NCBI GenBank assembly: GCA_046331175.1
Contig: JAXLRI010000003.1
Location: 124,001 to 188,000, forward strand
From: JAWKIW01 sp046331175
Lineage (GTDB): Bacteria > Actinomycetota > Acidimicrobiia > Acidimicrobiales > Acidimicrobilacustridaceae
Length of the DNA stretch: 64,000 bases
Direction of reading: 5' to 3'
The notes under the pieces are model-generated. The model did not search any database. It saw only the letters and a program-made list of their open reading frames with translations, and had not been told where the DNA came from. The position numbers were made by a program, and so were the translations under genes. Of this stretch, positions 13,910-22,324 are shown one piece after another; position 1 is the stretch's first letter; every line of letters starts with the position of its first letter.

Positions 13910-15850
13910 TCACCCGGTGGCGAGGATGCCGCCGAGGTCGTACAGGACCGACCAGGCGCCGTTGGGCACCACCTCGAAGGCGTGGGTGAGGTTGCGGCCC
14001 TGGCCGACGGCGAACACCTCGAGTCGGCCGTCGGCGTTGGCGACGAGCGTCGGGGCCCCAGCGACGCCCACGCCGAGCACGCTGGGCGCCGTCCACCCGC
14101 CGCCCGGCACGTCCTGGCCGTGGCGGACCAGCCGGCCGGCGTCGTCGGCGGCCACCAGCTCGAGCCGGCCGTCGCGGTCGGGTCCCATGGCCGGGGGTTG
14201 GTCGAACGTCGCCGCCGACATCGGGCTGAGGGCGCTCCAGCCGAAGCCCACCTGGGTGGCGTGGGCGAGACGCCGATCGGCCCCGAGCACCGCCACCTCG
14301 AGCCGGCCGTCCGCCTGGCGGGCGAAGGCCGGTCGCCCGGCCCGGCCGGTCCGGACCCCGGACGCGAGCGGGACCATCGCGGTCCACCCGCCGCTCGGTG
14401 CCGTCTGGGCGGCCGCCCGCAGGACGCCGTCGGCGCCCACCGCTCCCACGATCAGGCGGCCGTCGGCCGTGGTGCCCACGGCCGGCGGGCCGGCGAGGCC
14501 CGAGGCCATCGGCCACCACCCGGCCCAGCCCCCGGCCGCGGTGGTCTGCCACGTGTGCCAGAGCTGGCCGTCGGTGCCGACCGCGAACAGCTCGAGCCGC
14601 CCGTCCTGGCCGCGGGCAGCGGCCGGACCGAAGGCGAGGAACGAGCCCATCACCTCGGGGGCGGTCCACCCGCCGCCGATGGGGTTCTGGGCGGAGTGGC
14701 GCAGCTGGCCGTCGGTGCCGACGGCGAACAGCTCGAGGCGCCCCTCCGCGTTGCGGACCACGCTCGGCTGCTGGTCGACGGGCCACGAGCCCGCGTGGGG
14801 GTACCAGCCGGTCCACCCCTGGCCCACGACGAGCTGGAAGGTGTTGTAGAGGCCCCCGACGGGGGAGACCCCGAACGCCTCGAAGCGGCCGTCGCTGTTC
14901 ACCGCGACCGGGCCACCCGACGGCAGGGCCCCGGCATCGATCCGACGGGCGAGCTTGGCGTTCACGGCGCGGGCGACGTCCTCGACGGCGCGCACCCCGG
15001 AGGCCTGGTCCCCCCACTGGTCGGTGAGGATGGCGACGTCGTAGCCGCCGTCGGGACCGCCGACCCGGCCCACCGAGTTGATCCGCCAACCACAGCACGA
15101 CGACGGGTAGAAGCCGTTCTTCAGGAGGAACGACCACCCCGCAGGGAGCCCGGCACCGATGCCCCAGCGCTGCTCGGGGACGACCGTGCCGAAGTAGTGG
15201 GTGGCCGCGGCGCGCGAGGAGGCGGAGAAGGTGCCCGGTCGGTCGCCCAGCAGCTGACGGGTCAGCTCGACCTGGTCGCGGGCCGACGTCGTCGTGTCGG
15301 CGCCCCACACCCAGCCGGCGGTCCTGGTCGCCCCCATGCCCGTCCGGGCGTAGAAGGCGTTCATCGCCGCCGGCCCGCCCGCCTCGCTCAGCAGCTGGTT
15401 GGTGCTGGCGTCGTCGGAGCGGCTGATCATCGGCCAGATCAGCTGGTCCTCGTGGGCCGACACGCCGCGGCCCTGGTCCTGGGCGGTGAGCAGCACCTCG
15501 CCCATCATCGAGATCTTGAACACCGACGCCGTGGTGTTGCGGCGATCGGGGGCCAGGTCGTAGCGGCAGCCGGTGCGCTCGTCGAACACGGACGCCGTCA
15601 CGTCGTGGGCGCCGTACCACGCCTCGAACCACGCCACCTCGCCGGGGCCGAACAGGTCGGCGCACGGCCCGGCCGCGCTGGCGCGACGCGGAACCGCGCT
15701 CCCGGGCGTCTGGGTGGCCGCCGTCGGGTCGGTCGGCGCGGACGAGGCGACGACCGGCGCGGCCGGGGCGCCGACCAGCGCACCGGAGACGAGCGTCGCG
15801 ACCGCGAGGAGGCCAGCCGCCGTCGCCCGCCCGGCCCTCCGCTCGCCCAC
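13910..15850 (-). CDS. Secreted class A beta-lactamase-like serine hydrolase fused to a seven-repeat beta-propeller
   Basis: 646 residues from GTG 15850. A signal peptide (AAGLLAVATLVSGALVGAPAA, residues about 10-30) indicates export. Residues about 60-310 carry the serine beta-lactamase/PBP motifs: S109-V-F-K112, S149-T-N151 and K244-N-G246 in place of KTG. From about residue 318 to the end there are seven units of about 45 residues, each with a DGRLE-(L/V)-FAVG core followed by W/Q and GGWTA segments, matching the PLL/tachylectin-like lectin propellers. The enzyme could act on cell-wall peptides or beta-lactams while the propeller binds glycans. No acylated-enzyme Glu could be placed with certainty. 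The combination is unusual; the domain calls are firm and the substrate unknown. Confidence 0.88.
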   Translation of the reverse strand: MGERRAGRATAAGLLAVATLVSGALVGAPAAPVVASSAPTDPTAATQTPGSAVPRRASAAGPCADLFGPGEVAWFEAWYGAHDVTASVFDERTGCRYDLAPDRRNTTASVFKISMMGEVLLTAQDQGRGVSAHEDQLIWPMISRSDDASTNQLLSEAGGPAAMNAFYARTGMGATRTAGWVWGADTTTSARDQVELTRQLLGDRPGTFSASSRAAATHYFGTVVPEQRWGIGAGLPAGWSFLLKNGFYPSSCCGWRINSVGRVGGPDGGYDVAILTDQWGDQASGVRAVEDVARAVNAKLARRIDAGALPSGGPVAVNSDGRFEAFGVSPVGGLYNTFQLVVGQGWTGWYPHAGSWPVDQQPSVVRNAEGRLELFAVGTDGQLRHSAQNPIGGGWTAPEVMGSFLAFGPAAARGQDGRLELFAVGTDGQLWHTWQTTAAGGWAGWWPMASGLAGPPAVGTTADGRLIVGAVGADGVLRAAAQTAPSGGWTAMVPLASGVRTGRAGRPAFARQADGRLEVAVLGADRRLAHATQVGFGWSALSPMSAATFDQPPAMGPDRDGRLELVAADDAGRLVRHGQDVPGGGWTAPSVLGVGVAGAPTLVANADGRLEVFAVGQGRNLTHAFEVVPNGAWSVLYDLGGILATG

Positions 15851-15857
15851 GAAGCGA

Positions 15858-15863
15858 AGCCTA
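15858..15863 (-). promoter_or_regulatory. -10 box of the beta-lactamase/propeller gene, leaderless
   Basis: Minus-strand TAGGCT is 7 bases from GTG 15850 and no Shine-Dalgarno sequence intervenes. Confidence 0.5.
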
Positions 15864-15919
15864 GGTGCCTCGCAGCGATGCCGGTGGCCGCGGTGGCCGG
15901 CGCGCTCGGCGAGGCGAGG

Positions 15920-17011
15920 TCAGTCGATCGTGACGACGGAGCGAAGGACCTCGCCCCGCTCCATCTTGTGGAACGCGTCCTCGACGCCCTCGAGCGGGAT
16001 GGTCTCGGTGACGAACCGGTCGAGCGGGAACCGCCCCTGCAGGAACAGGTCGACCAGCGTGGGGAAGTCGCGGGTGGGGAGGCAGTCGCCGTACCACGAG
16101 GGCTTGATGGCGCCACCGCGGCCGAACAGCTCGATCATCGGGATGTCGGGCAGGGCCATGTCGGGGGTGGGCACGCCGACCTGCACGACGGTGCCGGCGA
16201 GGTCGCGGGCGAAGAAGGCCTGCCTGAGCACCTCGGGGTGGCCGACGGCCTCGATGCACACGTCGGCTCCGAAGCCACCGGTGGCCTCGCGCACGGCCTC
16301 GACGGCGTCGACCTCGGCGGCGTTGACCGTGTGGGTGGCACCGAACTCGCGGGCCCACTCGAGCTTCTTCGGGTCGAGGTCGACGGCGACGATCGTGCGA
16401 GCACCGGCCAGGCGGGCCCCGGCGATGGCGGCATCGCCCACCCCACCGCAGCCGAACACGGCGACGCTGTCGTCGCGCCCGACGCCACCGGTGTGCACGG
16501 CGGCGCCGAAGCCGGCCATCACGCCGCAGCCGAGCAGGCCGGCGGCGGTGGCGGGGGCGGCGGGGTCGACCTTGGTGGCCTGGCCGGCGGCGACCAGCGT
16601 CTTGTCGGCGAAGGCGCCGATGCCGAGCGCCGGCGAGAGCTCGGTGCCATCGGTGAGGGTCATCTTCTGGGCAGCGTTGTGGGTGGCGAAGCAGTACCAG
16701 GGGCGGCCCCGCCGGCAGGCGCGGCACTCGCCGCAGACCGCCCGCCAGTTCAAGACGACGAAGTCACCGGGCTCGACCTCGGTCACGCCGGGTCCGACGC
16801 GGTCGACCACGCCGGCGGCCTCGTGGCCGAGCAGGAACGGGAAGTCGTCGTTGATGCCGCCCTCCCGGTAGTGCAGATCGGTGTGGCAGACCCCGCAGGC
16901 CTGCACCGCGACCACCACCTCGCCGGGTCCGGGGTCGGGTACGACGATCTCGGTGATGGCGACCGGTTCGCCCTTGGCCCGGGCCACCACCCCGCGCACG
17001 ACCTCTCCCAT
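15920..17011 (-). CDS. mscR: S-(hydroxymethyl)mycothiol dehydrogenase (mycothiol-dependent formaldehyde dehydrogenase)
   Basis: 363 residues from ATG 17011, with GGAGG 8 bases upstream. A zinc-dependent medium-chain dehydrogenase that oxidises the formaldehyde-mycothiol adduct with NAD+; MscR homologues also reduce S-nitrosomycothiol. The catalytic zinc site is ACGVCHTDLHYREGGINDDFPFLLGHEAAG (Cys, His-Glu). The structural zinc loop is CGECRACRRGRPWYC. The GCGGVGDAAIAGARLAGA Rossmann motif binds NAD. The stretches QKMTLTDGTELSPALGIGAFADKT and WYGDCLP are characteristic of MscR rather than generic alcohol dehydrogenases. It implies that the organism makes mycothiol, an actinobacterial trait. 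A 9-bp inverted repeat in the leader may regulate it. The SulP gene lies upstream on the same strand with a 102-base gap. Confidence 0.93.
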   Translation of the reverse strand: MGEVVRGVVARAKGEPVAITEIVVPDPGPGEVVVAVQACGVCHTDLHYREGGINDDFPFLLGHEAAGVVDRVGPGVTEVEPGDFVVLNWRAVCGECRACRRGRPWYCFATHNAAQKMTLTDGTELSPALGIGAFADKTLVAAGQATKVDPAAPATAAGLLGCGVMAGFGAAVHTGGVGRDDSVAVFGCGGVGDAAIAGARLAGARTIVAVDLDPKKLEWAREFGATHTVNAAEVDAVEAVREATGGFGADVCIEAVGHPEVLRQAFFARDLAGTVVQVGVPTPDMALPDIPMIELFGRGGAIKPSWYGDCLPTRDFPTLVDLFLQGRFPLDRFVTETIPLEGVEDAFHKMERGEVLRSVVTID

Positions 17012-17034
17012 GGCGACGACCTCCGTCACATCCG

Positions 17035-17057
17035 GGTCGCCGAACGGGTCGGCGACC
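17035..17057 (-). promoter_or_regulatory. Inverted repeat in the mscR leader
   Basis: GGTCGCCGA (17035-17043) and TCGGCGACC (17049-17057) form a perfect 9-bp stem around 5 bases, located 24-46 bases before the mscR ATG. It could be an operator for a formaldehyde- or nitrosative-stress regulator, or an RNA hairpin. Confidence 0.45.
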
Positions 17058-17113
17058 TCCCCCAGTTGCACGTCCTCGCCGACGGCGTCCGCCGCCGGTC
17101 GACGGGGCGCACC

Positions 17114-19027
17114 CTAGTGGTGGCCGTCGGCACCCTGGTCGCCCGGGTCGTCCCCCGGGTCGTCGTCCCCGCCGACCGCCTCGTCCGCGGGCGGGGTCGT
17201 GCCCGCCGAGGGATCGGATCCGCCCGACGGGGCCGACGAGGTCGACGCTCCCGGTGTCGTCGCGGCGGCCGCCGCGGCTCGGGGTGGCAGGGCGTCGTAG
17301 GCGTCGACCGCCGCCGGGACGGTCGGGTAGAAGGCGTCGGCGCCGATGAGGTCGACGACGCCGTAGCGGTCGAGCTCGGCGTGCACCTCGGGCAGCGCGC
17401 CGGCGATGACGAGGCCGATGTCGTGCTCGGCCAGCTCGGCCTGCAGCTGCTTGATGGTCTGCGCGCCGGTGAAGTCGATGTCGGAGATGGCCACGGCGTC
17501 GATGCAGATCCAGCGGGGCGTCGGCGTGGACTCCACGAAGGCGTGCACCTGGTCGAACAGCAGCTGGGCGTTGGCGTAGTAGAGGTCGCTGGCGAAGAGG
17601 TAGACGACCAGGCCCGGTCGGCTGCGGCCGTCGGCGGTCACCGGCGACGGGACCCAGCGCTGGGGCTGGTCCTCGGTCATGACGCCGGTCGGTGGGTGGT
17701 AGCTGCGGCGGAGGTGGTCGATCACCGAGGCCACGATGGCGAGCACGATCCCCTGCTCGACGCCGAGCAGGACGACCGTGGCGGCGGTGATGGTGGCCAC
17801 CACGAACTCGTCGAGGCGGAGTCGCAGGATGTTGCGCATGCCCTTGAGGTCGATCAGCTCGATCCCGATGAGGAACACCACCGACGACAGCACGGCGCTC
17901 GGCATGTACTGCAGCGGTCCGGTCAGGAACAGCAGGACGATCGCCACGATGATCCCGGTGGTGATCTGGGCGAGCTGGCTCTTCCCGCCCGCCTCGTCGA
18001 CCATCTCGGTCTTGGTGGGGCTGCCGTTGACGACGAAGGTGCCGGACAGCCCGGCCATGACGCTCGCCGCCCCGAGGCCGACGAGGTCGACGTTCTCGTC
18101 GAAGGCGTCGTCGTACTTGGCGGCGTAGGCCCGCGAGGTGGCCGCGCTCTGGGCCAGGATCAGGATGAAGACGGAGGCGGCGGTGCCCATCAGGGCGGGC
18201 ACGTCGGACCACGAGAAGGCGGGGAGCCCGATCTTGGGGAGGCCGCCCGGCACCGGGCCGAGCGTCTTGACCCCGTGGGTGACGAGGTCGGCCGCCCAGC
18301 TGATGATGATCGAGCCGATGACCGCGACGAGTGCGCCCGGGATCTTCTTGGTGATGAACCGGAAGCCCAGGATGGTGCCGAGCACGGCGGCCGACACCGC
18401 CACCGTCGCCCAGCTGATCTGGCCCAGCCCCTGCAGCGTCGAGACCAGCTTGCCGATCGTGTTGTCGAAGTCGTGGTCGGCGATGGTGATGCCCTTGCCG
18501 CTGGGGATGCCGAGGAGGCCGCCGACCTGACCGCACGCGACCTGGATCCCGACGCCGGTGAGGAAGCCGACGAGGACCGTGCGCGACAAGAAGTTGGCCA
18601 GGAACCCGAGGCGGACCACCCGGGCCAGCAGCAAGAAGCCCGCCGCCATGAAGCAGAGCACCCCGGCGAGGGCGACGTACTGCTCGCTGCCGGTGGCGGC
18701 CAGGCCGACGAGCCCGGCGGCCATCACCGCGGCGGTGGCCGAGTCGGCGCCGACCACGAGGTGGCGGGAGGAGCCGAAGATGGCGAACGCCAGCATGGGC
18801 AGCAGGATCGTGTACAGGCCGGTGATCACCGGCATGCCGGCGATGCTCGTGTAGCCCATGACCTCGGGGATGGCCAGCGCCGCCAGGGTGACGCCGGCGA
18901 GGACCTCCACCGGCACCCGCGAGCGGTCGATGGGCAGCACGCCCTGGAGGATGGGGAACCGGCGGGCCTTCTTCTCCGCCGGTGGAGGTGCCGCACCCGC
19001 GGAGGGTGCCGAGGGATCCGCAGCCAT
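17114..19027 (-). CDS. SulP-family anion permease with STAS domain
   Basis: 637 residues; ATG 19027 preceded by AGGAG at 5 bases. After a Pro/Ala-rich N-terminus come about ten to twelve membrane helices beginning with the SulP signature (VEVLAGVTLAALAIPEVMGYTSIAGMP). A cytosolic STAS domain covers about residues 470-590, including the DFTGAQTIKQL nucleotide-binding-like loop. The protein ends in a low-complexity Ala/Gly/Asp tail of about 60 residues. SulP proteins transport sulfate, bicarbonate or other anions; sulfate is a reasonable guess given sulfur genes 8 kb away, but there is no operon link. It is divergent from the flippase-like gene. Confidence 0.92.
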   Translation of the reverse strand: MAADPSAPSAGAAPPPAEKKARRFPILQGVLPIDRSRVPVEVLAGVTLAALAIPEVMGYTSIAGMPVITGLYTILLPMLAFAIFGSSRHLVVGADSATAAVMAAGLVGLAATGSEQYVALAGVLCFMAAGFLLLARVVRLGFLANFLSRTVLVGFLTGVGIQVACGQVGGLLGIPSGKGITIADHDFDNTIGKLVSTLQGLGQISWATVAVSAAVLGTILGFRFITKKIPGALVAVIGSIIISWAADLVTHGVKTLGPVPGGLPKIGLPAFSWSDVPALMGTAASVFILILAQSAATSRAYAAKYDDAFDENVDLVGLGAASVMAGLSGTFVVNGSPTKTEMVDEAGGKSQLAQITTGIIVAIVLLFLTGPLQYMPSAVLSSVVFLIGIELIDLKGMRNILRLRLDEFVVATITAATVVLLGVEQGIVLAIVASVIDHLRRSYHPPTGVMTEDQPQRWVPSPVTADGRSRPGLVVYLFASDLYYANAQLLFDQVHAFVESTPTPRWICIDAVAISDIDFTGAQTIKQLQAELAEHDIGLVIAGALPEVHAELDRYGVVDLIGADAFYPTVPAAVDAYDALPPRAAAAAATTPGASTSSAPSGGSDPSAGTTPPADEAVGGDDDPGDDPGDQGADGHH

Positions 19028-19160
19028 GTCCGCTCCTGTTCACCGACCCGGGCCGCGCGCGCGGCCACCGCCACCATCGTCGTCAGCGGGCGTCGGGGAC
19101 CGTCGCGACCGCCGCCGGTGGCGGCTCGTAGGATCACCGCCGCGTGAGCGGATCTCCTCG

Positions 19161-20366
19161 ATGAGCGACGACGACGACACCACGGTCGGCGGGCCCTCGA
19201 ACGCCGACGACGCGCCCGCCGACGACGCGCCCGCCGCCGACCCGCCTGCTGCTCCGGACGGGGAGGACGAGGCGCCGGTCGCCAAGAAGAAGAGCGTCGC
19301 CCGCCGCCTCGTCAGCGCGGTGCTGACCTACGGCGTCGTCATCGCCATCTTCGCCTTCCTCGTCCCCAAGCTCGGCGGCGTGAGCCTCGGTGATGCCGTC
19401 GCGTACATCACGCCGGAGGCGCTCGCCGTCACCGCGCTGGCCGGCCTGGTGAACCTCGCCACCAACTGGCCGCCCATCGTGGTGAGCCTGCCCGGCCTCC
19501 GCTACCCCCAGGCCGGCGTGGCCAACCTGTCGAGCTCGGCGGTGTCGAACACCGTCCCCGAGGGCGGGGCGGTGGCCACCGGGCTCACCTACGCCATCTT
19601 CCACTCGTGGGGGTTCGGGGTGCGGCCGGTGACGGTCAGCATCCTCACCACCGGGGTGTGGACCAACCTCGTCCGCTACTCGCTCTTCGCCGTGTCGCTG
19701 TTCGTGGTGGCCCTCGGCTCGGCCGACGAGGCCAAGGGCATCGTCGGATCGGTCGTCGTCGTGGCGGTGATGGCGACGGTCGTCGTGCTGTTCATCCTGC
19801 TGCTGCGCTCCGAGTCGTTCACCGAGCGGCTGGGGCGCCTGGCCGAGCGGATCGCCCACCCGGTCCAACGGCTCCTGCGGCGGACCCCGTCCGACCTCAC
19901 CGCGCCGCTGGTCCGCTTCCGCACCGACCTGGTCGGGCTGGTCTCGGACCGGTGGGGGCGCCTGACGGTGTGGATGGCGATCAGCCAGATCACCATGGCG
20001 CTGGTCCTCGTGGTGGCCCTGCGGGCGGTCGGCATCACCAACGACACCGTCAGCCTCGCCATGGCGTTCGTCGCCTACACGGGCACGTCGCTCGTGACCC
20101 TGATCGTCCCCACACCGGGCGGGGTCGGCGTGGCCGAGGCCGCGTACATGGCGATCCTCGGTCCGGTGGTCGGTCCCGATCAGCAGGCGCAGCTGCTCGC
20201 CGCGCTGTTCATGTTCCGAGCCGCCACCTGGCTGCTGCCCATCCCCCTCGGCGCCGGCACGTACCTGTTCTGGCGGGCGAACAAGAGCTGGAAGGTGGGC
20301 GGTCCGACCGCCGGGTCACCCGACGCCTCCGGTCCGACGCCTGGTCCCGAGGTCGCCCCCGCCTAG
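19161..20366 (+). CDS. Flippase-like integral membrane protein (LPG synthase TM / UPF0104 family)
   Basis: 401 residues from ATG 19161. An acidic Ala/Pro/Asp-rich N-terminus of about 45 residues precedes about eight membrane helices. The family features are visible: NLSSSAVSNTVPEGGAVATGLTYAIFHSWG in the middle and LIVPTPGGVGVAEAAYMAIL near residue 320. Members resemble the membrane half of lysylphosphatidylglycerol synthase and are thought to move lipids across the membrane. No soluble synthetase domain is attached. The ATG overlaps the stop of a possible six-codon frame starting at GTG 19144. Confidence 0.87.
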   Translation: MSDDDDTTVGGPSNADDAPADDAPAADPPAAPDGEDEAPVAKKKSVARRLVSAVLTYGVVIAIFAFLVPKLGGVSLGDAVAYITPEALAVTALAGLVNLATNWPPIVVSLPGLRYPQAGVANLSSSAVSNTVPEGGAVATGLTYAIFHSWGFGVRPVTVSILTTGVWTNLVRYSLFAVSLFVVALGSADEAKGIVGSVVVVAVMATVVVLFILLLRSESFTERLGRLAERIAHPVQRLLRRTPSDLTAPLVRFRTDLVGLVSDRWGRLTVWMAISQITMALVLVVALRAVGITNDTVSLAMAFVAYTGTSLVTLIVPTPGGVGVAEAAYMAILGPVVGPDQQAQLLAALFMFRAATWLLPIPLGAGTYLFWRANKSWKVGGPTAGSPDASGPTPGPEVAPA

Positions 20367-20395
20367 CGCGCCTGTGTCGTCGGCGGCGGCGGCGC

Positions 20396-20860
20396 TCAGC
20401 GCCGCAGCGCGTCGAGGTTGGCCGCGGCGCCGTCGTGCACCAGCTCGACGAGCACGCCCTCGGGGTCGAGGACGGTGGCCATGGCGATGCCGTGGACCTC
20501 GATCCGACGCGGCGGGCCGCCGAGGTCGAGGGCGGCCAACCGGGAGAGCGTGGCGTCGACGTCGGTCAGGACCGACACGAGCAGCACGCCACCGTGCGGT
20601 CGGGTCGCCGTGCCGGCCCGGTCGGGAGCCGGGTCGGTGCCGGCGCCGAGGTCGACCAGCTCGACGATGCCGGCATCGGGACGGGCGGGGTCGCCGAGGA
20701 ACACGGCGCGCAGGCGATCGGACGGTGCGTCGAACAGCGTCGGCCAGTCGCCGCGGAACCGCTCGTCCATCAGCACCTCGAAGCCGAGGCCGTCGCGCCA
20801 GAACACCAGGCTGGCGTCGAGGTCGGAGCAGCAGATGGCGGTGTGGTGCACCCTGGGCAC
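20396..20860 (-). CDS. VOC/glyoxalase-superfamily protein
   Basis: 154 residues from GTG 20860, which has GGGGGGA 6 bases upstream; an inner GTG at 20851 is possible. It is one pair of beta-alpha-beta-beta-beta units: the first starts HHTAICCSDLDASLVFWRDGLGFEV, the second contains VLLVSVLTDVDATLSRLAALDLGGPP and ends VLDPEGVLVELVHDG. His near the N-terminus and Glu in LVELV are the usual metal ligand positions. Members include glyoxalases, dioxygenases and resistance proteins; the substrate cannot be told. It is divergent from the SDR gene with a 55-base gap. Confidence 0.85.
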   Translation of the reverse strand: MPRVHHTAICCSDLDASLVFWRDGLGFEVLMDERFRGDWPTLFDAPSDRLRAVFLGDPARPDAGIVELVDLGAGTDPAPDRAGTATRPHGGVLLVSVLTDVDATLSRLAALDLGGPPRRIEVHGIAMATVLDPEGVLVELVHDGAAANLDALRR

Positions 20861-20901
20861 GGTCGTCCCCCCGAGGCCGATGGTTGGGCGTCGGGTCACC
20901 G

Positions 20902-20907
20902 TAGACT
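20902..20907 (+). promoter_or_regulatory. -10 box of the SDR gene, leaderless
   Basis: TAGACT is separated by 8 bases from GTG 20916, with no Shine-Dalgarno sequence. Confidence 0.5.
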
Positions 20908-20915
20908 CGCCGGCC

Positions 20916-21698
20916 GTGGCCGAGCCGACCGCGCTGCCCGATCCCCCCGGACGCACCGAGCCGCCGATCGGCGCTGACACGCCTCCGGGCCCGGCCGTGG
21001 TGGTGGGCGGGGCCTCGGGCATCGGTGCCGCCCTGGCGGCCCGCCACCGTGCCTCCGCCACGGACGTGGTGGTGTGGGACCGTCGGCCCGGCGGGGGCGT
21101 CGACGTGGTGTGCGACATCGCCGACCCGGCCGCGGTCGATGCGGCGATCCAGGCCACGGTCGATCGGGTGGGAGCGCCCGGGCGGGTGTCGGTGACCGCC
21201 GGCATCGGCCACGCCGGCTTCCTCACCGACGTCGATGCCGACGAGTGGGACCACGTCTTCGCCGTCAACGTGCGCGGGGCGTGGGCCGTCCTGCGCGGCT
21301 TCGCCCGCGTCGTCCTGGCGACGGGCGGCTCGGCCTCCTTCGTGGCGGTGAGCAGCGTGAGCGGATCGGTGGCCGACCGGTCGATGGGCACCTACTGCGC
21401 GTCGAAGGCGGCGCTCGACATGCTGGTGCGCGTGGCGGCCGCCGAGTGGGGGCCGAAGGGGATCCGCGTCAACGCGGTGGCCCCGGGGGTCACCCGAACC
21501 CCGATGCTGGCGGCGCCCGAGGGGTCGCCGTGGCTCGCGCACGTCGCCGGGCGCACGGCCCTGCGCCGGCTGGGATCGGCCGACGAGGTCGCCGCCGCCA
21601 TCGAGGCGGTCCACGGTCTCGGCTGGGTCACCGGCCAGGTGCTGGCCTGCGACGGCGGCCTCTCGCTGCACAGCCCGATCGACCCGCTCGGGGGCTGA
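20916..21698 (+). CDS. Short-chain dehydrogenase/reductase
   Basis: 260 residues. After a Pro-rich N-terminal extension of about 25 residues comes the cofactor motif GGASGIGAALAARH. The catalytic residues are the Ser strand VAVSSVSGSV and YCASKAALD (YxxxK). The downstream NAVAPGVTRTPM and the C-terminal GQVLACDGGLSL are typical of classical SDRs. WDRR after strand 2 and the CDIADP segment point to NAD(H) preference, weakly. The NNAG motif is modified to TAGIGHAG. The substrate is unknown, and it shares its promoter region with the divergent VOC gene. Confidence 0.9.
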   Translation: MAEPTALPDPPGRTEPPIGADTPPGPAVVVGGASGIGAALAARHRASATDVVVWDRRPGGGVDVVCDIADPAAVDAAIQATVDRVGAPGRVSVTAGIGHAGFLTDVDADEWDHVFAVNVRGAWAVLRGFARVVLATGGSASFVAVSSVSGSVADRSMGTYCASKAALDMLVRVAAAEWGPKGIRVNAVAPGVTRTPMLAAPEGSPWLAHVAGRTALRRLGSADEVAAAIEAVHGLGWVTGQVLACDGGLSLHSPIDPLGG

Positions 21699-21802
21699 TC
21701 CGCTCCGGACCGGCGTCGGTGCGGATGCGATCCCGGCTCGGTCCGGTGGCCGCGGGCTCGCCCGGCTCGCCCGTCGTCGTCCGGCCTGCCAGGGTGGAGG
21801 CC

Positions 21803-22207
21803 ATGGGACGGTTCGTCGACCACCTCGTCGAGCGGGAGCGTCGCCGCGACCTGGTGGTGCCACCCGAGCGGTTCGCGTCCCCGTCGGCTCGGGCCGCCCT
21901 GCGGCGCTCGGCCTGGGGACGCGGCCTCACGCTGGTGGCGTCGCTGGCCCTGGTGGTCCTCCTCGGGTGGGGACCGCAGGGCGCGGCGGCGATGGCGGGC
22001 TGGGTGCTGGCCGCGGTCGGGGTCGTGGCCGGTGTCGGGCTGTGGCTGTCGGCGGTGGTGTCGCTGGCCCGGCTCGAGGGGCCCGCCGAGGCGGCCGCCG
22101 ACGGCGTGCTCGGCGGCCGGGCTCCGATGGAGCGGCCGGACGCCGGTGCCGCCGACGACGGGGCCGGCCAGGGCGACGACGGGGTCGACGGGGTGGCCGC
22201 CGGCTGA
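21803..22207 (+). CDS. Small membrane protein of unknown function
   Basis: 134 residues from ATG 21803. The N-terminal 35 residues are charged (VERERRRDLVVPPERF). Two hydrophobic helices follow, at about residues 40-58 and 63-90, then a hydrophilic Gly/Asp/Ala-rich tail. GGAGG lies very close to the start (2-base gap), and CAGGGT 7 bases upstream could equally serve as a -10 box for a leaderless message. No family recognised. It follows the SDR gene after 104 bases, in which I see nothing else. Confidence 0.65.
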   Translation: MGRFVDHLVERERRRDLVVPPERFASPSARAALRRSAWGRGLTLVASLALVVLLGWGPQGAAAMAGWVLAAVGVVAGVGLWLSAVVSLARLEGPAEAAADGVLGGRAPMERPDAGAADDGAGQGDDGVDGVAAG

Positions 22208-22324
22208 TCGCGAGCGCGGGCCCACGGCTGACGGGGGCGCGTCCCGGTGCGTGTGCCATGGTGTCGGGGTCGGGACCGCCGCCGGAGGGGAAGGGGTGGT
22301 CGACCGAGCGCGAGGAGACCTGCC

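Noticed and set aside
19051..19066. GGCCGCGCGCGCGGCC palindrome in the SulP/flippase divergent region
   Set aside because: It is a run of alternating G/C that is self-complementary by composition; such sequences are expected by chance in this GC-rich DNA.
13877..19147. A 1,756-codon open frame on the plus strand
   Set aside because: It is antisense to the propeller protein, mscR and SulP genes, all of which have clear motifs. The translation is low-complexity Gly/Asp/Arg/His. In this GC-rich DNA the antisense of a coding frame is often open.
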